From Flavobacterium branchiicola (GTDB taxonomy: Bacteria > Bacteroidota > Bacteroidia > Flavobacteriales > Flavobacteriaceae): a stretch of DNA of 64,000 nucleotides. The notes beneath the pieces are model-generated. The model made no database searches. It was not told where the DNA came from and was given only the letters and a program-made list of their open reading frames with translations. The stretch lies in contig NZ_JAGYWA010000006.1 in the NCBI RefSeq assembly GCF_018383905.1, positions 186,001-250,000 on the forward strand, read 5' to 3'. The translations under genes and the position numbers were made by a program. Numbering within the stretch: position 1 is the first letter of the stretch; each line of letters starts with the position of its first letter. Positions 50,227 through 58,857 of this stretch are shown here, piece after piece.

Positions 50227-51708
50227 GTGAATACAAAATCCTATTTTTTTCAGTCTTTTGCCATTGTAGCATTAGCGTTTGTTGCTTTTATTGGATTCAA
50301 GCAGATTTTGCCAGATAAAATTTTTTCTGAAAGCAAAATGAATTCCAAAAATGTACTGATCGATAGCTTACTTTTAGAAGCCGTAGCTAAAGATTCGTTA
50401 AGTGAAAATGACAGTATCAGCTCAATAGAAGATGGTCAGGGAAAAGAAGAAATCGTTTATAATAACATCGAAGGAATTGAATTTCCATCTGAAACTTTTG
50501 ATAATTATAAAGGATATCAATACCTGTTGTCCTTCTATGAAAAATTATATCAACTGGAGAAAAATCCGGAATCTAATGTCAGAATCGCTTATTATGGAGA
50601 TTCAATGACAGATGGAGATTTAATTGTTCAGGATGTAAGAACAAATTATCAGGAACGTTTTGGAGGAAACGGAGTTGGTTTTGTATCAATAACTTCAGAA
50701 TCGGCGGCATCGCGCGGATCTGTAAAATCTACCTATTCTAAAAACTGGAAAACACAATCGTACTTAAATGTAAAACATCCTTCAAGTCCTTTTGGAGTAA
50801 ATGGTCATGTTTTTTTTGCAAATGATAAAGCAAACACAACATGGGTTCAATATGAAGCAGGAACCAATAAATATTCGACAACATTAGATAATCCAACTTT
50901 GTTTTATGGAAGATCATCTAAAAAAGGAAAAGTGAATTTTATTATCGGAAAAGATACTTTAAAGAAAAGTCTTGCTGCAAATAATTTAATCAATACCTTA
51001 AAAGTAAGTTCAGGACATTTAAAAGCATTTAAAGCTAATTTTATAAATGCAGATTCTATTCCGATTTATGGTTTCAATTTTGATAACGGAAGCGGAGTTC
51101 ACGTGGATAACTTCTCGCAAAGAGGAAATTCAGGATTGCCAATTTCAACATTCAACGCAAGTGTAATGCAAGGATTTAATAATAATCTGAAATACGATTT
51201 GATTATTTTGCATTACGGAACCAACGTACTGAATTACGGAACCAAGAATTATTCATGGTATGAAAAAGGAATGACAAAAACAGTTAATAAAATAAAAGAA
51301 TCTTTCCCTGGAGTTTCTATCCTAATCGTTTCAACGGCTGATAAATCGACCAAATACGATCAGGAAATGAAAACCGATTCGGCTGTAGTACCTTTAGTAA
51401 AGTCTCAAAAAAGATATGCATTGGATACAGAATCTGGTTTTGTGAATTTGTATACCTTAATGGGAGGAGACGGATCGATGGTAAAATGGGTTGATGAATC
51501 GCCGGCAAGAGCCAATAAAGATTACACACACTTTAATCAGCGTGGAGCAAAAGCAATAGGAAACTTATTATACAGTCAATTAAATAAAGGCTACGAAGAA
51601 TATAAAATATTGCGTGAAAAACGTGATGCTGTCTCTCATCAACAAAGAGCAGCTCGAAAAACAAATACAGATTCCGTCTCTGTAATAAAAGATAGTGTAA
51701 ATGAATAA
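50227..51708 (+). CDS. Membrane-anchored SGNH/GDSL-type esterase-like protein
   Basis: The 493-residue protein starts with GTG at 50227, since the N-terminal membrane helix (FFQSFAIVALAFVAFIGFKQIL) would be lost at the next ATG. The SGNH fold shows block I GDSMTDG at residues 124-130 (nucleophile Ser126), a GTNVLN block III (near 328), and the DxxH pair in KDYTHFNQRG (Asp432, His435). It is anchored facing the periplasm. It overlaps the next gene by 8 bases, and that gene is followed directly by an MBOAT acyltransferase. By analogy with AlgJ/AlgX and PatB, it may transfer acyl groups to an envelope glycan. Confidence 0.85.
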   Translation: MNTKSYFFQSFAIVALAFVAFIGFKQILPDKIFSESKMNSKNVLIDSLLLEAVAKDSLSENDSISSIEDGQGKEEIVYNNIEGIEFPSETFDNYKGYQYLLSFYEKLYQLEKNPESNVRIAYYGDSMTDGDLIVQDVRTNYQERFGGNGVGFVSITSESAASRGSVKSTYSKNWKTQSYLNVKHPSSPFGVNGHVFFANDKANTTWVQYEAGTNKYSTTLDNPTLFYGRSSKKGKVNFIIGKDTLKKSLAANNLINTLKVSSGHLKAFKANFINADSIPIYGFNFDNGSGVHVDNFSQRGNSGLPISTFNASVMQGFNNNLKYDLIILHYGTNVLNYGTKNYSWYEKGMTKTVNKIKESFPGVSILIVSTADKSTKYDQEMKTDSAVVPLVKSQKRYALDTESGFVNLYTLMGGDGSMVKWVDESPARANKDYTHFNQRGAKAIGNLLYSQLNKGYEEYKILREKRDAVSHQQRAARKTNTDSVSVIKDSVNE

Positions 51709-53119
51709 ACTGATTATTTTTTTCTGTTGTCTTTTTTTCTCAACAAATGATAAGACACCAAAAGCAGATCCACTTCCAATAACAAAAAGTATGATTCACA
51801 AAGTCGATTCAGTAATGATTGATCCTGTTTCAGATGATCCAATTTACAATGCAAAGGTATTAGAAGATTTTTTTGAAAAGTTAAAGAAAAACGAAAGTCA
51901 GAATGATCAGAAAATAAATATTGTTCACATTGGTGATTCTCATATTCAGAGTGATTTAATGACCAATGAAGTTAGAAAAAAACTACAGCAAAATTTTGGT
52001 AATGGTGGTCGTGGCTTGGTTTTTCCTTATCAGTTAGCTAAAACAAATGGTTCTTACAACGAACGATTTTATTCTAATCGCGCCTGGGAAAGCTACAGAA
52101 ACATCTACCCACACAAAAATGTTCCCGTAGGTTTATGCGGTATAGGACTTTGGAGAGATACCGGTGGATTTGCAGTAGAATTGAGAGTAAAAGATCCGGC
52201 TTATAAATTCAATACAATCCGAATTATTACACCTCAAAATCAGAATATGTTTGATTTAGCTACTTCATCTCAGGTCAATCTGATTCAGTCGACAGAGAAA
52301 AAAGTAATCACGCACAAAATAAAAAAAGGAGAAGCAATTTCGACTATTGCCGATAAATACAACATTTCAGTTTCGGAGATTAAGAGAGCAAACGGTTTAA
52401 AGTCAAATAACATTCGTGCGGGAAGAACACTTAAAATTCCAACAAACGAGACAAAACCAAAAACAATTAAAAGTTCAGAATTTGTTTCATTAGATATAGA
52501 ATCCGATTCTTTTTCTCATTATTATAAATCGGAAAAAGCTTTAGAAAAAATTTATTTGATTCCGAATAAAGACGCTTCAAAATATGAATTGAACGGAATT
52601 ATTTTAGAAAAAGATGCTCCTGGCTTAATTTATAACTCTATTGGAGTAAATGGTGCAAAATATTCAGATTACAATAAATACCCTTTGTTTTTTGAGCAGT
52701 TAAAAGCATTACATCCTGATCTATTGGTTTTTTCGCTTGGAACAAATGAAAGCTATGAAAAACTGGAAGCTGTAGATTACATTAAACACCTTAGAGAGTT
52801 TATACGTAATATAAAAGAACAAAACATAAATGTTCCTATAATTGTGATGACGCCACCGCCATCTTTATTGAGAAGAAAGCCAAACACCTACATTAGGGAT
52901 TATACGAGAGAACTTTTGGAAACAGCAAAAACCGATGGTTTCGCAGTTTGGGATCTATACAACGAATTTGGAGGAATGGACGGAATAAGAGGTTTAAAAA
53001 CTCAGGGATTAATTGGCCCGGATTGGGTTCATTATTCTAAAAAAGGATATGAGAAACAAGGAAACTTGTTTTCGGCGGCATTTTTAAAAGCATACGATAA
53101 TTTTAAATTAAGAAAGTAA
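51701..53119 (+). CDS. SGNH/GDSL-type protein with embedded LysM domain
   Basis: The 472-residue protein has a short signal-like N-terminus (MNKLIIFFCCLFFS). The SGNH domain is split. GDSH is at 78-81 (Ser80), then a LysM module lies at about 202-248 (ITHKIKKGEAISTIADKYNI, LKIP). The rest of the hydrolase fold follows with GTNE at 347-350 and Asp441/His444 in PDWVHYSKKGY. LysM binds N-acetylglucosamine polymers such as peptidoglycan, so the enzyme is probably held on the cell wall. It overlaps the upstream SGNH gene by 8 bases, and its stop is one base before the MBOAT start. The three genes form one coupled unit. Confidence 0.86.
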   Translation: MNKLIIFFCCLFFSTNDKTPKADPLPITKSMIHKVDSVMIDPVSDDPIYNAKVLEDFFEKLKKNESQNDQKINIVHIGDSHIQSDLMTNEVRKKLQQNFGNGGRGLVFPYQLAKTNGSYNERFYSNRAWESYRNIYPHKNVPVGLCGIGLWRDTGGFAVELRVKDPAYKFNTIRIITPQNQNMFDLATSSQVNLIQSTEKKVITHKIKKGEAISTIADKYNISVSEIKRANGLKSNNIRAGRTLKIPTNETKPKTIKSSEFVSLDIESDSFSHYYKSEKALEKIYLIPNKDASKYELNGIILEKDAPGLIYNSIGVNGAKYSDYNKYPLFFEQLKALHPDLLVFSLGTNESYEKLEAVDYIKHLREFIRNIKEQNINVPIIVMTPPPSLLRRKPNTYIRDYTRELLETAKTDGFAVWDLYNEFGGMDGIRGLKTQGLIGPDWVHYSKKGYEKQGNLFSAAFLKAYDNFKLRK

Positions 53120-53120
53120 A

Positions 53121-54803
53121 TTGATAACAATAGATAGCATTAATGATTGGTTCATTCAAAATTTTGGTGCAATTTCAATAGAACAGGTTAAAGGTTGGTT
53201 TGTATATAATCCAGACGAAAAATTATTATTTAATACCGGTTTATTCTTAGGATTATTTCTGGTTTTCTATTTTGTGTACGCCTTTTTACGCAAAACATTT
53301 TATTTGAGATTAACCTATGTTATTCTCTTCTCGCTTTTCTTTTATTACAAGTCAAGCGGTATTTACTTTCTGTTGCTTTTGCTTTCGTCTGTAGTAGATT
53401 ATGGTCTGAGTCAGATTATATTTAGAGCAACTAAAGACACTACTAAGAAAATATATCTTGTAATAAGCGTGATCCTGAATTTAGGATTATTAGGGTATTT
53501 TAAGTACATGAACTTTATGATTGTAACATTCAATGATATGTTTCATGGCAATTACCAGCTTCATGATATATTTCTTCCTGTCGGAATTTCATTCTATACC
53601 TTCCAGTCGATGAGTTATATTATTGAAATTTACCGTGAAGAAATTAAACCGACAAAAAACTATATCGAATATTTATTTTTCGTTTCGTTTTTCCCGCAAT
53701 TAGTAGCCGGGCCAATTGTACGCGCAAAAGACTTTCTTCCGCAGATTTATCAAAAACTAAATCTGACACAACAAGATGTAAACAATGCTTTGTTTTTGAT
53801 TATTGGAGGATTAATAAAGAAAACAGTAATTTCAAATTATATCTCAGTAAACTTTGTCGATCGTGTTTTTGATACACCTTTAACGTATACTTCTTTCGAG
53901 AATTTAATGGCATCTTACGGATATGCGATTCAAATCTATTGTGACTTTTCAGGATATTCAGATATGGCAATCGGAATCGCTTTGTTACTTGGATTCAAAT
54001 TACCGGTCAATTTCAGAACGCCATACAAATCAACTTCGATTACTGATTTCTGGAGAAGATGGCATATTTCACTTTCAACCTGGTTAAAAGATTTCTTATA
54101 TATCTCAATGGGAGGAAACCGTGAAGGATCATTTGCAGGATATTTATTTCCAAGTTTATTTTTCTTCGGATTATTAGTTTGGGGAATCACAAGTTACAAC
54201 ACAAGTGTAATTCCGTTAATTGTTGCTTCAGTTTCAATATTACTTTTCTGTTTATCATTTCTTCTATCGAGCAAAAGAAAACAAACTTTAGTAACCAATT
54301 TAAACTTATTCACCACAATGCTTTTGGGCGGATTATGGCACGGAGCGGGAGCACAATTTATTGTTTGGGGAGCACTACACGGATTAGCCTTGGCAGTTCA
54401 TAAGATTTTTGTTGAATTTTTCCCTTCGAAGAAAGATAAAAAACCAAACTTCTTGTGGAGATTCTTTTCAATAGTGATTACATTTCATTTCGTAGTTTTC
54501 TGTTGGATTTTCTTCCGGGCAAGAGATTTCGAAACAGCTTTGCAAGTAATAAACAATATCGGACAGTTAACATTTGAACCAGAACTTTGGCAAACGGTAA
54601 TAATTGGATACAAAAATGTATTCTTATTAATGTTGTTCGGATATGTTTGGCATTTCCTGCCAGAAGTTTTTACAGACAAAATGAAGCTGGTTTTCGACAA
54701 AACACCATTACTATTAAAAGCAGTAATTTTAGGTTTCGTTTACTGGATCGTTTACGCAACATCCGTAGCAGGATCACAACCTTTTATTTACTTTCAGTTT
54801 TAA
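53121..54803 (+). CDS. MBOAT family O-acyltransferase (AlgI/DltB-like)
   Basis: The 560-residue polytopic protein would carry acyl groups across the inner membrane for transfer to a surface glycan. I start at TTG 53121, one base after the previous stop. Family marks are LPVGISFYTFQSMSYIIEIYR, FFPQLVAGPIVRAKDFLPQ, CDFSGYSDMAIGIALLLGFKLP, FWRRWHISLSTWLKDFLYISMGGNR (His315) and LLGGLWHGAGAQFIVWGALHG (His407). Between the last two motifs, where AlgI has about a dozen residues, there are about 50 extra residues with two hydrophobic segments (about 340-385). The two SGNH genes upstream supply plausible extracytoplasmic partners. Confidence 0.93.
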   Translation: MITIDSINDWFIQNFGAISIEQVKGWFVYNPDEKLLFNTGLFLGLFLVFYFVYAFLRKTFYLRLTYVILFSLFFYYKSSGIYFLLLLLSSVVDYGLSQIIFRATKDTTKKIYLVISVILNLGLLGYFKYMNFMIVTFNDMFHGNYQLHDIFLPVGISFYTFQSMSYIIEIYREEIKPTKNYIEYLFFVSFFPQLVAGPIVRAKDFLPQIYQKLNLTQQDVNNALFLIIGGLIKKTVISNYISVNFVDRVFDTPLTYTSFENLMASYGYAIQIYCDFSGYSDMAIGIALLLGFKLPVNFRTPYKSTSITDFWRRWHISLSTWLKDFLYISMGGNREGSFAGYLFPSLFFFGLLVWGITSYNTSVIPLIVASVSILLFCLSFLLSSKRKQTLVTNLNLFTTMLLGGLWHGAGAQFIVWGALHGLALAVHKIFVEFFPSKKDKKPNFLWRFFSIVITFHFVVFCWIFFRARDFETALQVINNIGQLTFEPELWQTVIIGYKNVFLLMLFGYVWHFLPEVFTDKMKLVFDKTPLLLKAVILGFVYWIVYATSVAGSQPFIYFQF

Positions 54804-54808
54804 TTTTA

Positions 54809-55068
54809 AAGGTTCAAAGAGACAAAGTTACAAAGGCGCAAAGGTTTTTCCTGTTGCGCCTTTTTTCTTTTGCCATTAAGGCGCTACGACGCAAAGTTTT
54901 TTTTCTCGCAGATTTTGCAGATTAGACAGATTGTTTTTTAGTGTCAGTATGAGAAAAAATCAGCGAAATCTGCAAAATCTGCGAGAGAAAAAATGTTAGT
55001 TTAGGTAATTCGGGAAATTAGCGTAATTAGTGGCAAAAAACCTTTGTAACTTTGTCTCTTTGAACCTT
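54809..55068. repeat. Nested inverted repeats between the MBOAT gene and ffh
   Basis: The outer arms 54809-54836 (AAGGTTCAAAGAGACAAAGT...) and 55041-55068 are perfect 28-base inverted copies. The inner arms 54904-54921 (TCTCGCAGATTTTGCAGA) and 54969-54986 are perfect 18-base inverted copies. A terminator for the MBOAT transcript (GGCGCAA...TTGCGCCTTTTTT, 54834-54870) is embedded. There is no gene in this 330-base space, and the ffh promoter follows at 55081. Confidence 0.85.
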
Positions 55069-55080
55069 AAAAAATAAAAA

Positions 55081-55111
55081 TTGCCTGAAATGTCTAATTA
55101 GATTATCTTTG
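55081..55111 (+). promoter_or_regulatory. ffh promoter (TTG-N20-TATCTTTG)
   Basis: TTG at 55081-55083, TATCTTTG at 55104-55111, then GCACTTC: a full match to the Bacteroidota housekeeping consensus, 23 bases before the ffh ATG. Confidence 0.75.
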
Positions 55112-55133
55112 CACTTCAAATAAAGAAAATAGT

Positions 55134-56486
55134 ATGTTTGATAATTTAAGTGATAAGTTAGATAAAGCGTTCCATATATTAAAAGGACACGGTAAAATTA
55201 CAGAAGTAAACGTTGCCGATACTTTAAAAGAAGTTCGTCGTGCATTACTTGATGCCGATGTTAACTTTAAAATTGCCAAAGATTTTACAACCAAAGTAAA
55301 AGAAAAAGCAATTGGTCAGGATGTATTAACTACGCTTCAGCCAGGACAATTATTGGTGAAGTTAGTTAAAGACGAACTGACTGAATTAATGGGAGGTGAT
55401 GTAGCAGGAGTGAATCTTTCCGGAAATCCAAGCGTTATTTTAATGTCTGGACTTCAGGGTTCTGGTAAAACAACTTTCTCAGGGAAATTAGCTAATTTCT
55501 TAAAAACAAAGAAAAACAAAAAGCCACTTCTTGTAGCGTGTGATATTTACCGTCCTGCGGCGATTAATCAGCTTCATGTTGTTGGAGATCAAATAGGGGT
55601 TGAGGTTTACTCAGAACCGGAAAATAAAAATCCTGTTCAAATTGCTGAAAATGCAATTAAACATGCAAAAGCAAACGGTTTCAATGTTGTAATTGTCGAT
55701 ACAGCCGGACGTTTAGCAGTAGATCAGGAAATGATGGATGAAATTGCACGTGTACACAAAGCAATTCAGCCACAGGAAACATTGTTCGTTGTAGACTCTA
55801 TGACAGGACAAGATGCTGTAAATACGGCAAAAGCTTTCAACGATATCCTGAATTTTGATGGAGTTATTTTAACCAAATTAGATGGTGATACTCGTGGTGG
55901 AGCAGCAATCTCGATTAAATCGGTTGTAAATAAACCAATTAAATTTGTAGGTACTGGTGAGAAAATGGAAGCAATTGATGTTTTCTATCCAGATCGTATG
56001 GCTGAGCGTATTCTTGGTATGGGAGACGTTGTGTCTCTTGTAGAAAGAGCTCAGGAACAATTTGATGAAGAAGAAGCAAGAAAACTTCAAAAGAAAATCG
56101 CTAAAAACGAATTTGGTTTTGATGATTTCTTAACGCAGATTCAACAAGTGAAAAAAATGGGTAATATGAAGGATTTGGTTGGAATGATACCAGGAGCTTC
56201 AAAAGCCATGAAAGATGTTGAGATCGAAGATGATGCTTTCAAACATATTGAAGCAATCATCCACTCGATGACGCCAATCGAAAGAAGCAAACCTGCCATA
56301 ATCGACGTAAAAAGAAAAGCCAGAATCGCTAAAGGTTCAGGAACTAAAGTCGAGCAAGTAAATCAGTTAATGAAGCAATTCGACCAAATGAGCAAAATGA
56401 TGAAAATGATGCAAGGTCCAGGCGGAAAAAATCTGATGAAAATGATGGGAGGCATGAAAGGAATGCCAGGCGGAATGCCGAGATAA
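55134..56486 (+). CDS. ffh: Signal recognition particle protein Ffh
   Basis: The SRP54 GTPase targets nascent membrane proteins to FtsY and SecYEG. The 450 residues have the N-domain (MFDNLSDKLDKAFHILKGHG, ALLDADVNFKI), the G-domain with G1 GLQGSGKTTFSGKLANFL, DIYRPAAINQL, G3 VDTAGRLAVDQEMM, G4 LTKLDGDTRGGAA and the GTGEKMEAIDVF closing motif. The M-domain is Met-rich (SKMMKMMQGPGGKNLMKMMG) and binds SRP RNA and signal peptides. The length matches the family. I did not find the SRP RNA gene in this window. Confidence 0.97.
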   Translation: MFDNLSDKLDKAFHILKGHGKITEVNVADTLKEVRRALLDADVNFKIAKDFTTKVKEKAIGQDVLTTLQPGQLLVKLVKDELTELMGGDVAGVNLSGNPSVILMSGLQGSGKTTFSGKLANFLKTKKNKKPLLVACDIYRPAAINQLHVVGDQIGVEVYSEPENKNPVQIAENAIKHAKANGFNVVIVDTAGRLAVDQEMMDEIARVHKAIQPQETLFVVDSMTGQDAVNTAKAFNDILNFDGVILTKLDGDTRGGAAISIKSVVNKPIKFVGTGEKMEAIDVFYPDRMAERILGMGDVVSLVERAQEQFDEEEARKLQKKIAKNEFGFDDFLTQIQQVKKMGNMKDLVGMIPGASKAMKDVEIEDDAFKHIEAIIHSMTPIERSKPAIIDVKRKARIAKGSGTKVEQVNQLMKQFDQMSKMMKMMQGPGGKNLMKMMGGMKGMPGGMPR

Positions 56487-56614
56487 TAAAATTAAAAGTT
56501 TCAAGTTTAAGGTTTCAAGTAATAAACCTAAAATTTGAAACTTTTTTAATTCAATAAATATTAAGTTTCGCATACAACGTGAAACATGAAACTTTAAACC
56601 TGAAATAAAACACA
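56487..56614. repeat. AAGTTTCAAGTTTAAGGTTTCAAG repeat between ffh and folD
   Basis: AAAAGTTTCAAGTTTAAGG on the left faces AAATTTGAAACTTTTTTAAT, a hairpin ending in a T-run that may terminate ffh. A second set (AAGTTTCGCA..., GAAACATGAAACTTTAAACC) lies closer to folD. Confidence 0.5.
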
Positions 56615-57502
56615 ATGCAACTACTAGACGGTAAAAAAACATCTAACGACATTAAAAACGAAATCGCAGTCGAAGTTCAATCCATAAAAGCAGCCGGAGG
56701 AAAAGTACCTCATTTAGCAGCGGTATTGGTGGGAAATAACGGAGCAAGTTTAACTTATGTAGGAAGTAAAGTAAAATCTTGCCAGGAAATTGGTTTTGAT
56801 TCTACTTTGGTTGCTTTGCCTGAAGATATTACCGAAGCAGATTTATTAGCTAAAATCAAAGAATTAAACGAAGACGATAATCTTGACGGATATATTGTTC
56901 AGTTACCTTTGCCAAAACATATCGATGAGCAAAAAATCTTATTAGCAATCGATCCTGATAAAGATGTAGATGGTTTTCATCCAACAAACTTTGGAAGAAT
57001 GGCTTTGGAAATGGAAAGTTTTATTCCTGCAACACCATTCGGAATCATGGAATTGCTAGAACGTTACAAAGTAGAAACTGCAGGTAAACATACCGTTGTA
57101 ATTGGAAGAAGCCATATCGTAGGCCGACCAATGAGTATCTTAATGAGCCGTAAAGGAAATCCTGGAGACTCAACAGTTACACTTACACACAGTCGTACTA
57201 AAAATTTAGCAGAATTTACTAAAAATGCGGATATCATTATTACCGCTTTAGGAGTTCCGGAATTCTTAAAAGCCGATATGGTAAAAGAAGGAGTAACGAT
57301 TATCGACGTTGGAATCACACGTGTAGACGACGCATCAAATGCAAAAGGATATGTGATCAAAGGAGATGTTGACTTTGACGGCGTAAGCAAAAAAGCAGCA
57401 TTTATTACACCAGTTCCTGGTGGAGTAGGACCAATGACAATTGCGATGTTACTTAAAAATACTTTGCAAGCAAGAAAAATGAGAAACGCAAGAAATAAAT
57501 AA
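56615..57502 (+). CDS. folD: Bifunctional methylenetetrahydrofolate dehydrogenase / cyclohydrolase FolD
   Basis: The enzyme interconverts 5,10-methylene- and 10-formyl-tetrahydrofolate for purine and formyl-Met synthesis. The 295 residues show the catalytic region NNGASLTYVGSKVKSCQEIGFD with the active-site Tyr and Lys, the family signature GYIVQLPLPKHID, DPDKDVDGFHPTNFGRM, the NADP motif GRSHIVGRPMSILMSRKG and the C-terminal PVPGGVGPMTIAMLLKNTL. It is monocistronic with a terminator at 57525. Confidence 0.97.
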   Translation: MQLLDGKKTSNDIKNEIAVEVQSIKAAGGKVPHLAAVLVGNNGASLTYVGSKVKSCQEIGFDSTLVALPEDITEADLLAKIKELNEDDNLDGYIVQLPLPKHIDEQKILLAIDPDKDVDGFHPTNFGRMALEMESFIPATPFGIMELLERYKVETAGKHTVVIGRSHIVGRPMSILMSRKGNPGDSTVTLTHSRTKNLAEFTKNADIIITALGVPEFLKADMVKEGVTIIDVGITRVDDASNAKGYVIKGDVDFDGVSKKAAFITPVPGGVGPMTIAMLLKNTLQARKMRNARNK

Positions 57503-57524
57503 AACTGCGAAAAATAAATTTACA

Positions 57525-57554
57525 AAGCCTGTTCAATTGAGCAGGCTTTTTTTA
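57525..57554 (+). terminator. Terminator of folD
   Basis: AAAGCCTGTTC, AATT, GAGCAGGCTTTTTTT: a strong stem and T-run. Confidence 0.85.
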
Positions 57555-57576
57555 TGCAATCAGTTTAAAAATTTAT

Positions 57577-57722
57577 AACACATAGAAACATAGAATTTAA
57601 GTTTTAAAAAAGAGTATAGAAGAGAAACAACTTTCTCCAACATAGTTAAATACCAGCTATGTTTGTTTAAAAAAAAGTGAAACGCCTTTTCTGCATTTAC
57701 AATATCTATGCTTCTATGTGTT
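57577..57722. repeat. AACACATAGAAACATAGA inverted repeat
   Basis: AACACATAGAAACATAGA (57577-57594) and TCTATGCTTCTATGTGTT (57705-57722) are inverted with one mismatch. A smaller hairpin (AACATAG...CTATGTT, about 57639-57664) lies within. The rest of the 410-base space between folD and corA holds only the corA promoter and leader. Confidence 0.75.
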
Positions 57723-57794
57723 TAAAAATGTTCAAAGACTCTAGTTTTAATATTTAATTAATAGTTTAAAGTTTCGGTTTCTAAAAATAATGGA

Positions 57795-57802
57795 TACTTT
57801 TG
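57795..57802 (+). promoter_or_regulatory. -7 box of corA
   Basis: TACTTTTG then CGCC. It leaves an unusually long leader of about 100 bases before the corA ATG. Confidence 0.5.
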
Positions 57803-57829
57803 CGCCACATAAAAAAAACACTTCTCCAA

Positions 57830-57890
57830 ATGGACGATTATTATTCGTTAGTATTAAATTAAAGTAGCATTCTGAATTTCAAAATGCTAC
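57830..57890 (+). promoter_or_regulatory. Possible leader peptide and hairpin in the corA 5' region
   Basis: A 10-codon open frame (57830-57862, MDDYYSLVLN, stop TAA) is followed two bases later by an 8-base-pair hairpin GTAGCATT...AATGCTAC (57864-57890). CorA starts 23 bases further on. The order of leader ORF, hairpin and Mg transporter recalls translation-sensing leaders. A match by chance cannot be ruled out. Confidence 0.3.
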
Positions 57891-57912
57891 GCTAAACACG
57901 CAGAATCTTGAA

Positions 57913-58839
57913 ATGAAAGCCTTTTACAAAAACAACAACGGATTAACTCAAATCAAAGAATGGACTCCAGATTGCTGGATCAGCATTGAATCTCCAACAG
58001 AAACAGAAAAAAAGTATTTACTGGAAGAACTCCAGATTCCCGAAGCATTTTACAATGATATCGAGGATATCGATGAACGTCCTCGTATCGAAATTGAACA
58101 TGGTTGGACCTTAATCATCATGAGAGTTCCCATAAAAAGTGACGATGTCAAACTTCCTTTTCAGACCATTCCTCTTGGTGTAATTTTTAAAGAAGATATT
58201 TGCGTTACCATTACTTTTTATAAAACAGAAATCATAACCGATTTTGTATCCTACTCGCAACGTAAAAATATAGAAATCAAAGATAAATTTGATTTAGTTT
58301 TAAGATTACTATTGTCATCAAGCGTTTGGTATTTGAAATATTTAAAGCAAGTAAGTCAAAAAGTAAAATTGGCCGAAGATAATTTAGAAAAATCAATTAA
58401 AAACGAAGAACTTCAGGCCTTACTACAAATCGAGAAATGTCTGGTTTTCTTTATTACTTCACTAAAAGCAAACGATGTTTTGTTTCAGCGTATTAAAAAT
58501 CTGAAAGCCCATAAAGCAAATTATGATTTAGAATTGCTGGAAGATGTCGAAATCGAATTAAATCAGGCTCAGGACACGGCAAATATTCATAGCAATATCC
58601 TGACCGGAATGATGGATGCCTATGCCTCTGTGATTTCCAACAATATGAATAATATAATGAAGCAAATGACTTCGATTTCGATCATATTAATGATTCCAAC
58701 ACTAATCGCCAGTTTGTACGGAATGAACGTACCAAACGGTCTGGAAGAAAGTAAGTATGGTATCTGGATATTACTGTTAGTTTCTGTAGTACTATCTACT
58801 TTTGGAGTTTTCTTGTTTAAAAGAAGAAGATGGTTTTAA
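57913..58839 (+). CDS. corA: CorA family magnesium/divalent cation transporter
   Basis: The 308-residue pentameric channel admits Mg2+ (or other divalent ions). The large N-terminal cytoplasmic domain (YKNNNGLTQIKEWTPDCWISI...) is followed by a long helical stalk (SNILTGMMDAYASVISNNMNNIMKQMTSISIILMIPTLIASLYGMNVPNG) with the selectivity motif Gly-Met-Asn, then the second membrane helix (YGIWILLLVSVVLSTFGVFLF) and a basic tail KRRRWF. It is monocistronic, with a terminator at 58858-58893 (AAAGCCT...GGGCTTTTTTT). Confidence 0.94.
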   Translation: MKAFYKNNNGLTQIKEWTPDCWISIESPTETEKKYLLEELQIPEAFYNDIEDIDERPRIEIEHGWTLIIMRVPIKSDDVKLPFQTIPLGVIFKEDICVTITFYKTEIITDFVSYSQRKNIEIKDKFDLVLRLLLSSSVWYLKYLKQVSQKVKLAEDNLEKSIKNEELQALLQIEKCLVFFITSLKANDVLFQRIKNLKAHKANYDLELLEDVEIELNQAQDTANIHSNILTGMMDAYASVISNNMNNIMKQMTSISIILMIPTLIASLYGMNVPNGLEESKYGIWILLLVSVVLSTFGVFLFKRRRWF

Positions 58840-58857
58840 AATAAACCAATATAATAG

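Noticed and set aside
55081..56614. SRP RNA gene near ffh
   Set aside because: I looked for the conserved GGAA-tetraloop hairpin of bacterial SRP RNA in the adjacent spacers and did not find it.
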